A stretch of DNA of 64,000 nucleotides from Lepus europaeus (Eukaryota; Chordata; Mammalia; Lagomorpha; Leporidae). Shown here piece after piece: positions 55,720-64,000 of this stretch. The notes beneath the pieces are model-generated. The model was not told where the DNA came from and did no database searches. It worked only from the letters and a program-made list of their open reading frames with translations. Within the stretch, counting starts at the first letter, position 1, and every line of letters begins with the position of its first letter. Both the position numbers and the translations under genes were made by a program. The DNA lies in NCBI RefSeq assembly GCF_033115175.1, contig NC_084835.1, forward strand, positions 62,974,448 through 63,038,447. The letters are read 5' to 3'.

Positions 55720-56340
55720 AAGTGTGCCGAGACATATTTCATTCTCCATGTTGGGCGTCTCATCACAGAGACTGCATTGACCATTGAGCAGTTGATAGAA
55801 CAGTCTACGGCTATATACCAGATGAAAGGCATGTGTTTTTTAAAGCCACAGAGTTTGGGACCAGCATAATGGTGTAGCGGGTAAAGCAGCCATCTGGGAT
55901 GCCAGCATCCCAAATGAATGCTAGGGTTATTCCACTTCCGATCCAGCTCCCTGCTAATGCACCTGGAAAAATCAGTGGAACATGGCCCAAGTGTTTGGGT
56001 CCCTGATACCCACATAGGAGAAACAGGTGAAGCTCTTGGCTCCTGGCTTTGGAGTGGCCCAGCCCTGGCTCTTGTGACCATCTAAGGAGTAAACTAGTGG
56101 ATGGAAGAGCTCTCTGTCCCTGTCCCTCTCTATAACTCTGACTTTCAAATAAATAAATACTCTTTTTAAAAAAAAAAAGTCACCAAGATCCTGAAAAATG
56201 AGGAAGACTGAAAAATGGTAGCAAAGTAAAAGATACTAAAGGTACATGTCAATTAAATGTGATGTGTGGTCCTAAGTTAGATTCTGACCCAGAAAGGAAA
56301 AAAATGCAGCAACTATTAGAAGTTATTGGTGATCTTTAAG
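55720..56340. repeat. Ancient interspersed repeat, family C copy 2, split by a SINE
   Basis: ACCAGATGAAAGGCATGTG, TTTTTTAAAGCCACAGAG, then after the SINE GAAGACTGAAAAATGGTAGC, GTACATGTCAATTAAATG and ACCCAGAAAGGAAAAAAA parallel 54,400-54,600. Confidence 0.6.
55857..56180 (+). repeat. C-type SINE inside family C copy 2
   Basis: GGGACCAGCATAATGGTGTAG, CATGGCCCAAGTGTTTGGG, AAGGAGTAAACTAGTGGATGG, AATAAATAAATACTC and A11 are present. Confidence 0.9.
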
Positions 56341-56367
56341 CCCATTTTCAACATTGTTTATAATAAC

Positions 56368-56490
56368 AGCTACTATTTATTGCATGCTTACTAAATGTGT
56401 AGCATCACAGATATAGGCAGCTAATTCTTACTCCAGCCGTAGCAGCTAGGTACCTTATCCTTCTTTCACAAACAAAGAAAATGAACTTTA
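56368..56490 (-). repeat. MIR/L2-type fragment, minus strand
   Basis: CTACTATTTATTGCATGC, CTTACTCCAGCCGTAGCAGC, TAGGTACCTTATCC and CAAACAAAGAAAATGA resemble the reverse MIR core. Confidence 0.5.
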
Positions 56491-56599
56491 ATGTGTCAAT
56501 ACGTACCTCCAGACATTACACACTGAGGCTTTGGAGCCTGGAGCCGGTCCTACATCTGCTGGCTCAGAAGCCATGTAAGATCTGTTTCTATATGGTTTC

Positions 56600-56882
56600 T
56601 ATTTTTTTGTTGTTGTTGTTTATTTGAATGGGAAGGGTGTGGAGAGTGAGAGCTCTCCCATCCACTGGTTCACTCTTCCCATGCGTCAAGTTCAGGGCAA
56701 AGCCAGGAGCCAGGCATTCAATCCAGGTCTCCCAGGTGGAATCCAATTACCTGGGCCATCACCCTTGCCTCCCCAGGTGTTCAGAAGCTAGAAGCTGGAG
56801 TCAGGAGTTGAAGCTGGGAATCAAATCCAGGCACTCCCAGGTGGGATATGGGCATTTAACTGCTAGGCTAAATGATCACCAC
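56600..56882 (-). repeat. Older C-type SINE, minus strand
   Basis: TTGTTGTTGTTGTTTATTTG, CCCATCCACTGGTTCACTC, CCTGGGCCATCACCC, GCTAGGCTAAATGATCACC are present. Confidence 0.75.
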
Positions 56883-57085
56883 TGCTTCTAGACTCCAGGA
56901 ATAGCTTATCGTTTTTTGTTAGAACTTTGAGCTCTACACAGGGCTCCAGTGTCCACTGATTTCTTCCACTGTCAACAAACTCCAGTTTTCTCTTCCAATT
57001 CATTTTCATTCCTCTCCTCTTTGCTACCACATGCTTTCTTGTTCACATGGGTCTTTCAGCTCCTTCTCCAATACTTAGGAAAATA

Positions 57086-57434
57086 GGCCGGCGCCGTGGC
57101 TTAACAGACTAATCCTCCGCCTCGCGGCGCCGGCACACCGGGTTCTAGTCCCGGTCGGGGTGCTGGATTCTATCCCGGTTGCCCCTCTTCCAGGCCAGCT
57201 CTCTGCTATGGCCCGGGAAGGCAGTGGAGGATGGCCCAAGTGCTTGGGCCCTGCACCCCATGGGAGACCAGGAGAAGCACCTGGCTCCTGGCTTCAGATC
57301 AGCGAGATGTGCTGGCTGCAGCGGCCATTGGAGGGTGAACCAACAGCAAAAAGGAAGACCTTTCTCTCTGTCTCTCTCTCTCTCTCACTATCCACTCTGC
57401 CTGTCAAAAAAAATTAATTAAAAAATAAAAAAAA
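57086..57434 (+). repeat. Very young C-type SINE, duplicated-B-box subfamily, 16-bp target duplication
   Basis: It starts GGCCGGCGCCGTGGCTTAAC. The two segments CCGGGTTCTAGTCCCGG and CTGGATTCTATCCCGG are in tandem, then GGAGGGTGAACCAACAGC, CTCTCTCACTATCCACTCTGCC and a long A-rich tail follow. AATACTTAGGAAAATA lies at 57,070-57,085 and 57,435-57,450 without mismatch. Of all the SINEs here this one looks most recent. Confidence 0.95.
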
Positions 57435-57450
57435 AATACTTAGGAAAATA

Positions 57451-58425
57451 GTTTGCCCAAGGAAGACTTTCCATCACTTCAGTGCTGGCAACAGTGCCCC
57501 CAGAAAGAAACACATCTTGGCCCAGTTGCTATGTGTGCCTAACCCGCTGTCAGCCCCTCGGGTGCATATCCAATTTAATGATCACTACTGCCTTAGCCCC
57601 AGGCCACTCCCAGTTTTATCAGGTATTCTGGTTATTGAGTCAACTTGGTTTTAAACTTGAGCAAGACACACCTTCATTCTACTCATTGCTTCACCCAATT
57701 CAGATCAAAGTGCAGTTCCCTAAGCAAGCACTTAACTTGGAGTACTGAAATCTCACAAGAAGGAATGTATTGCCCCAGGCCTGCATTACCCAAGTCCTCT
57801 GGAGTTTGAAGAAGCTGGAGGCCTAGCTTGCCTCTTTGGAGAGCAATGCAGGTACACACGCACTTGGCTGTAGGAGGGGAAGAAAAGTTTGCTATTAATT
57901 TCCAAAGTGGACCCAAGATGATAAAGTTTCAAGAAATAAACTCTTTGCCTTACAATGCAAGGCAGCAGTGCTATAAGTCAGCACTCTGAATTAGCCAGCA
58001 ACAGTGGGCAGGGGAGTGGCTTCTCCACTGGACTCAGCCAGCTGTCCCCAGGTGCCCTGGTGAAGAGCCACCTCCTCTGACTGACTTCAGTAAAGCCTCT
58101 TCCCTCCGCCTCACCCCCCAGAGGAGCCCACAAAACACAGCCAGATGCCGGTTTGCATATGCGCACTCCAGTCTCACTCAGCTGTGCCACTCCTGCACTC
58201 TCAAAACAGACATTTCCCTAATGAGCTATAAAATGTGCTATTTGGGCAGTTAATTTTGAAATGTTATTAAACTAATAGGGCACTTGGCCACGCACCTCTT
58301 TCGCACAGATACACCCAAGAGTCAGACTTTTCTGGTTGATTGGACGCCTTTCCGGATGTCTGCTTGGCATATTTTATAGCTTCTCTCCTCCAGAAGGCTT
58401 CGCAGAGCAGTTTTCCAAAAAAGCA
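57451..58425. other. Upstream flank of the CpG island, nothing recognised
   Basis: GC content rises toward the right. No exon can be supported. Confidence 0.45.
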
Positions 58426-58869
58426 CGGCTTCGGGAGCTACAGAGAGGCAGGGTGAAGGGAAGCCGGCGCCGGCATGCCCGGGGTGGGGCCCGAGGGCGC
58501 AGTGAATTCCTGTCCGGGTCTCCCGGACAGAGCTGGAAGGAAAAGGAACACAACATCCCCGCTGTTTATTCCAAAGGCCCAGGAGTTGCACCAAGCGCAC
58601 ATCTCCCTCGTATGGGCACCCGCATGAGTTTTCGTGGCCCGGACTCCGAAGAATCCAGCAGGCACATGGCTGAAGCGCCGGGCCTTCAGGCCTGGAAACT
58701 GTGGGCACAGTCGGCGTGGCTTAGCTGGGGGCTGGAGCTCGAGGCTGCTCCACTGCAGCAGGTGCGAGAAGACCGCGCACTCCACGCTGCGCTGCACAGC
58801 AGTGCTCCATGTTGGGTGAAGCTTACACCAAACAACCCCGGAGCCACTTCCCAGCGCCAGCCCCAGACT

Positions 58870-58895
58870 CGGCGGCGGCGGCGGCGGCGGCGGCG
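58870..58895. repeat. (CGG)8 trinucleotide repeat
   Basis: Eight CGG units plus CG, uninterrupted, lie about 220 bp upstream of the GC boxes. On the minus strand the repeat reads CCG. Confidence 0.95.
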
Positions 58896-59107
58896 TGAAC
58901 TCTCCAGAGATGCCAAACCTTGAATACCAGCGAGAGAAAGCATTGGCTGGGTCCCCGTAAGGCACGCGCAGGGGGCGTTTCTCATGACCCCTCTGTTTCC
59001 TCCGGGTCCTACGCACACAGAAGCGTGTGTCAGATTCTTGTCTGTCTACAAGTCCGGGGAGGCCCTGCAAGGAGACCCGCACTTCGCCAGCGCGCTGCTC
59101 AGAGGCG

Positions 59108-59200
59108 GGCGTAGGGCGGGGCCAAGCGCGGGCACCGCCCCCGGGCGCGGAGCTCAGCCAATGAGCGCACGCGGAGGGCGGGCCGGCGCGGGCTGAGCGG
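59108..59200 (+). promoter_or_regulatory. Core promoter candidate: GC boxes and NF-Y CCAAT box
   Basis: GTAGGGCGGGGCC (about 59,111-59,123) and GAGGGCGGGCC (about 59,174-59,184) are Sp/KLF GC boxes. CAGCCAATGAG (59,155-59,165) is a good NF-Y site with CCAAT at 59,158-59,162. No TATA box is seen. The spacing predicts a transcription start within the following 50-100 bp. NF-Y and GC boxes act in both directions, so bidirectional transcription is possible. Confidence 0.6.
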
Positions 59201-59229
59201 CGCGGGCTGTCACAGGCGCCCGACGCGCG

Positions 59230-59497
59230 CTGCAGGTGGCAACTTGGAGGTGCCACCGCCGCCGCTGCGGGAGGAGCCCGGGTCTGGCGGCCCCTTCCAG
59301 CCTCCGGGAGCCCTTTCCCGCCGCCGAGCCTGGGACCCGACCCGGGAGTACCGGAAGGAAAGCGCCACTGCGCAGGGACCTGTGAGCAGCTCTACCTCTC
59401 TCCGTCCTTGCGCTACTTTTTTCACCGAGCAAGGTTGTGCCTGGGGGCTGGGAACAGGATCCACGAGGAGCCCGACTGGAAGCCTCCAGCGACCCAG
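59230..59497 (+). other. Candidate non-coding first exon of an unidentified gene
   Basis: The segment downstream of the CCAAT/GC-box cluster ends in the strong donor CCCAG|GTGAGCG (GT at 59,498-59,499). I see no convincing ATG-led coding frame in it, so it would be 5'UTR, with coding exons outside the window. The start is a guess from promoter spacing. The product cannot be identified from this sequence. Confidence 0.4.
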
Positions 59498-59949
59498 GTG
59501 AGCGCCTTTCCTTCCCCAGTGCCCTGTCCTTCCGGGCAGCCAGGCGCAGGCTGGGAGCCCCGGCTCGCCCCGTGGGCAGGGGCTGGGGCGCGGGCGCCTG
59601 CCCTTGGCTCGAGGTCGATGGGAGACAGCTAAGAAGGGGCGAGGCTGGCCCGCTGTGGGGGCTGCCTGCCTGGGTCCTCCTGCAATTGGCAAGGACTCCC
59701 GGGTGGGCGCCCCACGGCTAGGGACGGGCAGAGAGGCGCTTTGAGGGGCCAGAGGGCTTGTGCGAGGGCTTCAGATGGCCGGGATCGCTCCGCTGGGCGC
59801 CGCGCAGGAGCCGCAGCGGGAGCCGGGCGCGGCGCCTCTGCGAACCCCAGAGCCAGCGCGCCCAGCTGGGCGAGCGCACGAATCTCCCGTCCCTGCGAGC
59901 TAGAGGCGCTGGAGGACGTCATCCCTCTCCGCTCCGGCAACGCCTCCTC

Positions 59950-60163
59950 CGCCTCTCTCGCCTCCACCCCTCGGCGCCCGCCGCTTAGCCTATTCGGAGG
60001 TTCCTTGGTTTTCCCAACGCGCGCGCGGTGGCTGCTGCTGTCACTCCCCTCCCCGCCCTCGTCGGAGTTGGAGCGCCCTGGGGTCCGGCTCCCGGGGCCC
60101 GGCCCCCTAGTTGTGCGCTGGCGTTGAGTGCGGCCGGCCAGTTCTCTGCGCCGAGGGCGGGAG
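59950..60163 (+). other. Possible alternative first exon
   Basis: A second donor-like site, GGGAG|GTGAGCG (GT at 60,164-60,165), lies downstream in the island, preceded by GC-rich 5'UTR-like DNA. The start is undefined. Confidence 0.22.
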
Positions 60164-60436
60164 GTGAGCGCGGGCTCGCTCTCCAGTGCTCCGGTCTCGC
60201 TCCCCGCCCCGCACCCATCAGCTCGGACCATTTGCCCACAGAGAGGGGAATTTTAGAAGCCAGACCTCGCTCGCCCTAGGGGGATGGGAAGGCGTCCTAG
60301 GGAAGGTGCGAGCCTTGGAGAGGAAGCCAGAACCTCCGCCTCCATCTCTGTTCCAGGCTCTGCCTCGAAGTGGACAGTGGCTCTGACCTCCGCTTTGCAG
60401 CTCGCGGCGTGGGGGGCGCTGGCGGCGGAGTGTGTG

Positions 60437-60482
60437 TCTCTTGTGCGTGTGTGTGTGTGTGCGTGTGTGTGTGCGCGCGCGC
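60437..60482. repeat. (TG)n/(CG)n alternating purine-pyrimidine tract
   Basis: About 45 bp of TGTGTGCG-type dinucleotides ends in GCGCGCGCGC inside the CpG island. This composition favours left-handed DNA. Confidence 0.93.
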
Positions 60483-61400
60483 AATCCTTTGGGAGGCAGA
60501 GGCGCAGGAGCCCGCGCCCCGTGGCCCGCGGAGCCTCAAGGCCCTGCACCCCTGGCAGCCGGCGGCGCGCGGCGGCACCTCAGCAACTCTGCGCGGCTGG
60601 CTTCTCTCCTCCAGCTCCAGCGCCTGGTTCCCTTCACGGAGGCGCGTCCCAAGCTGAAAATCGTCAGGCTAGGGGTGCGGGTGGGGAGACCCAGGCATTC
60701 TCTAGGCGAATGAGGCTATTTTTCACAATCCAGGGGAGCGCCCCGCACCAGGCATCCCATCTTCCCGCGGCTGGGCTGTGAGGTCCTTGGCTGGAGGCTG
60801 GCGGAGGCGGGCCCGCGTCCGTCAGCCGGGAAGTTGGGGGCTGCGGAGCCTCTAAACTCCCTGTGGCGCGTCCTGCGCGGAAGCGGGAGCTGCGGGCCGT
60901 CAGGGCGCCGGAGGCGGGGGGCGGCTGCCGAGCTGCGGGAGGGCGCGCTCCAGGCGCAGAGAGCCGGGGGGCTGCGGCCGGGGCGGGAGGGCGTGCCGGG
61001 GGCTGCGGCGGGCTCGGGGTACCTGAGTTGCGCTGGAAGTTGCGATTCGGGCCGGCACGGCGGGGACCGCCCTCTCGCCGCGGCTGCGGCGGCAGAAGCA
61101 GCAGTCGCGGAGCGCGTTCGGCCGCCGCCTCGGCCCGCCCGCCGCGGCTTTCGCTTTTCCTTCTGCAGAAGTGGAGCCGCCGCCTGGGCTGGCGCTGGCC
61201 GGTTCCCTGAGCTAGGAAAGCCTGAGGCGCTGGCGGCAAAATCCTCCAAAAGACGCGGAAAAGAAAACAAACGCTGGCATCCAGCGGGTAGCGCAGGGGT
61301 GAGCAGGATCCTTGAGGCAAGGTGGGGCTCACCCAACCCATCCAAGAGGGCCTGCCCCGGCCTGTGGCGCTGTCCCGCGGGGACCTGCTGTTAGGATAGC

Positions 61401-62425
61401 CTCCCTCCTCCCTGCCTCCTTCCGGCTGCCTGACTACTCTCGGGTAATTCCCGCTGAAGTGCACTGGATTAAAGCTGGGCCGAAATCCACGAAATGAACG
61501 AAAGTAGAAACGACTGTAAATCCCAGATCTAATTGCGGTTTAAATCTAAATTCCATTTGATTGGAAACAGACTCTAATCTGGTAGAGCAGGAGCTGCGTG
61601 GGGACCCCTAGATAGCATTTCTCATGATGGTTACTGAAGATATGCCCAAACCAGGCTGGAACTAGGCTGCCTACGGAGGTGGGGGGGCTGGGGGGAGCGG
61701 GGAGGCGTGCCAGTGCACCTGCCTTTACCTGCAATTCACAACAGAGAAAGATTCAAGTTCAGATTGTTTCTGAAATGACCTTGGGGCCTCCGTGTTCACC
61801 TTCTCCTACTGGCTGTGGGCATTCCTCAGTTGGATCCATTACAGTTCCCACTTAGGTGGCACCAGGGTTTAAAGATCCTCTCTTGTAACTTTAGTGTCCA
61901 AAGTCGACTTTCAAATTGAGTTCTTAGAACCTGTAGTAACCTTAGGAAAACAGTCCCGGTACTGAGAAGCAGGGTTGCAAAATCAAAATTGTATACCCAG
62001 CCCTTGGCCTCTCAATCCCAATAATGGAGATACCTTCCTCCATTGAATGTGGGCCATAGAGGGCAGGAGTCTGTTTTTTTCAACCTTTTATCCCACGAGT
62101 CTGGCACATGATAGGTGTACTGGTGATGATAAAAAAAAAAAAAAGCCTGAAAATTTATTGAATAATTTCTAGGATCAGTCTTTATTAAATTTAAAACATT
62201 AAACTAATTATAGTAGACATTCTGAGAACTAGTATGCATTGTTTAATAGCATGTATTTTTAAATGCATTAGGATTACTGAAATCACTCTACAATAAGAAG
62301 GCATTTGAAGTATTAGGGAATGTAGAAATAATAGCACAATGGAGTTCCATGGTTAATGTTCCCCTATAAATAACCTTTGGTTGAATATCTCCAGAAATGG
62401 GAATCTCATTATTTTCAGAAATCTT
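61401..62425. other. Downstream flank of the island, nothing recognised
   Basis: Composition returns to normal by about 61,500. An A-run lies near 62,131-62,145. It is probably intronic if the plus-strand promoter model is right. Confidence 0.45.
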
Positions 62426-62429
62426 TTTT

Positions 62430-62740
62430 AATGATCTGTTTATTTTTATTTATGACAGAGAGGGGGAGAGATAAGAGAGAGAGATCTTCCATCTGCAGGT
62501 TCATTCCCCCAAAAAATGCTCACAACAGCCAGGGGTAGCCAGGCTGAAGCCAGGAGCCTGGAACTCAAGCTGAGTTTCCTGTGTGGGACCCAAGTAGTTG
62601 AGCCATTACCTGTTTACCTGCTGTCTCCCAGGGTGCACATTAGCAGGAAGCTGGAATGGAGAGCAGAGCTTGGACTTGAACCCTGGCATTTTGATATGAG
62701 AGGTGGGCTTCTTAACTGCTGTACCAGATGGCTGCCCTTT
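62430..62740 (-). repeat. Older C-type SINE, minus strand
   Basis: TTTATTTTTATTTATGACAG, CTTCCATCTGCAGGTTCATTCC, AGCAGGAAGCTGGAATGG, TACCAGATGGCTGCCC are present. Confidence 0.8.
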
Positions 62741-63485
62741 TTTCAAAAATCTTCTACTGTATTTTAGATAAATTCACTCTTGAAATGCTAAGAACACAAG
62801 GATGTACATGGTGCAGTCTCTGCCCACGTGAAGCTCACGTTCTAGTTGGTGGACCAAAAAGGAAGGCCACTTTATGATCTGGGTGCCATTGTCCAGATGG
62901 GTGAGAAAGTCAAGGACCCCAGCAAAATAGTCCACGCTTTGAGCAACAGCAGCAAGGGACACTTCCCTAAGGATGGGTCCTGTGGTTTGGATTTGGGGAG
63001 AGAGTTCTGGAGGATTAAAGTCAGCCTGCATAATGATTCCTCCCGTCCAGTTCCATCTCCTACACACACACTGTTCTCATATTTCAGAGCAGTCTCTGTG
63101 ACTCTCTGTTTCTTCTTTTTGCCAAGCCAAAGAGCCACGGATTGTTCATACCACACCACAGCCCCAGCTGCCCACTGTCCTCACGATATGCCGAAGACTG
63201 ACATGCTTCCTCTGGGAAAACAAGAAGCCCAGGCCTGAACAGGGCCCGATTTCTATAGGGTTTTAACTGTGGTCAGGTTGACTGTGACTGACTCATTACA
63301 AAGATGCAGGAGTGGGTGAGTCATACAGTACTCTGGGCAGCTACTTCCTCATCTGTAAGGGGAATAATCATTTTCACCTACCACACTGTGAGAATTAAGT
63401 TATGTCTCTTGGGTTATCAGAGAAACTGGGAAGGAAAGAGTGAGACTTAGCACACGGGCACACAGAATTGTCTGATTCAGAACTG
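62741..63485. other. Single-copy stretch, nothing recognised
   Basis: A 130-codon plus frame (62,846-63,238) and overlapping minus frames have no recognisable domain and no supporting splice context. Confidence 0.42.
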
Positions 63486-63487
63486 GT

Positions 63488-63935
63488 TAACTAGAGTAGC
63501 AAGAAACACAATTACTAAGAAAATATGAGTTTCATGAATACTGCATGTTCTCACTCCTATGTAGAAGCTAAAAAAAAATTGATCTCATGGAAGTAGAGAG
63601 AATGGAGGTTACTGGAGGTTGGGAAGGCAAGAGAGAGAAGGGTTGGTTAATGGGTACAAAAATACTGTTTAGCTAGGAGGATTAAGTTCTAGTGTGCTAT
63701 AGCACAGCGGGGATTCCATAGTTAACCATCCATTATTGTATATTTCACAATACCGAAAGGAGAGAATTTTGAATGTTTCCAACACAAAGACATGATAAAT
63801 ATTTGAGGTGATGGATATGCTAGATACTTTGATTTGATCCTTGCATATTGTGTACATGTGTCAAAATATCACACTGTACCAATGAATATGTATAATTATT
63901 ATGTCAATTGAAAAAAATGAATACCATTTTTAAAA
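63488..63935 (+). repeat. L1M-type 3'UTR fragment, plus strand
   Basis: ACTGCATGTTCTCACTCC, TTGATCTCATGGAAGTAGAG, TTGGTTAATGGGTACAAAAATAC, AGTTCTAGTGTGCTATAGCAC, TTTGAGGTGATGGATATGC and AAAATATCACACTGTACC are in the order of the mammalian L1MA-type 3' end. Confidence 0.85.
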
Positions 63936-64000
63936 GAAAATCTGACTTTCAATGGAGAGCTTCTAAAGAGGTAAGGATTTTAAAAGGAACTGAAGCCTGG

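Larger units (their letters stand above)
58430..61400. promoter_or_regulatory. CpG island of about 3 kb
   Basis: CpG dinucleotides and GC content are far above the rest of the window. Examples are GCGCGGGCTGAGCGGCGCGGG near 59,187 and the run of CGG at 58,870-58,895. Such islands mark constitutive or developmental gene promoters. All long frames in this interval (up to 272 codons) lack recognisable domains and are explained by the shortage of AT-rich stop codons. Confidence 0.93.

Noticed and set aside
58438-59256. 272-codon minus frame across the CpG island, with several overlapping frames over 100 codons up to 61,464
   Set aside because: GC-rich DNA lacks stop codons. The products are Pro/Arg/Ala/Gly-rich with a run of prolines from the CGG repeat and no known domain, and overlapping frames on both strands are equally long.
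62846-63238. 130-codon plus frame and opposed minus frames
   Set aside because: No recognisable product, start context or splice sites. Chance is the simpler explanation.

Overview
This window is vertebrate nuclear DNA from a lagomorph, most likely a rabbit or other leporid. The main evidence is about 46 copies of a tRNA-derived C-type SINE. Their shared structure is a GC-rich head, the phrases GGCCCAAGTGCTTGGGCC and GAGTGAACCAGC, a CT-rich block and an AATAAA-rich tail. Rabbit-type L1 3' ends, MIR, L2, MaLR LTRs, a Tigger-like DNA transposon and a small palindromic mariner-like element make up most of the rest. Nothing is bacterial, there is no operon or CRISPR array, and nearly all the long open frames are accidental frames inside repeats or GC-rich DNA.

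Layout. Positions 1-17,400 are gene-free DNA holding SINEs, L1 3' fragments, an MST/MLT1-like LTR and a CA-rich minisatellite (about 4,000-4,400). Positions 17,403-18,587 hold a complete minus-strand retrocopy of TPT1 (TCTP) with an uninterrupted 172-codon frame, a 5'TOP cap end, a long 3'UTR, a short A tail and a 10-bp target duplication. Positions 18,600-58,400 are gene-free again. The notable structures there are two opposed L1 3' ends forming an inverted repeat (22,541-24,180), a SINE-in-SINE-tail nest (36,464-37,562), SINEs cut into other SINEs (27,612-28,215; 38,571-39,200), paired (TA)n tracts (44,766-45,062), a 3-kb antisense L1 ORF2/3'UTR copy (48,612-51,585), and an L2 cut by a Tigger that is itself cut by a SINE (51,710-53,240).

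From about 58,430 to 61,400 the base composition changes abruptly to a roughly 3-kb CpG island with GC boxes, an NF-Y CCAAT box, a CGG repeat, a TG/CG repeat and several good splice donors. This looks like the promoter and non-coding first exon(s) of a gene transcribed to the right, whose coding exons lie outside the window. I cannot name the gene. The last 2.6 kb is ordinary intron-like or intergenic sequence with one SINE and one L1 3' end.

I found no previously undescribed multi-gene system. The points most worth checking are the intact TPT1 retrocopy, the unassigned CpG-island promoter with alternative first exons, the SINE subfamily with a duplicated B-box-like segment, a SINE lacking its 3' tail but carrying perfect target duplications, and a dimeric arrangement of the small palindromic element. 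SINE and repeat boundaries are within about 10-20 bp unless target duplications are given.
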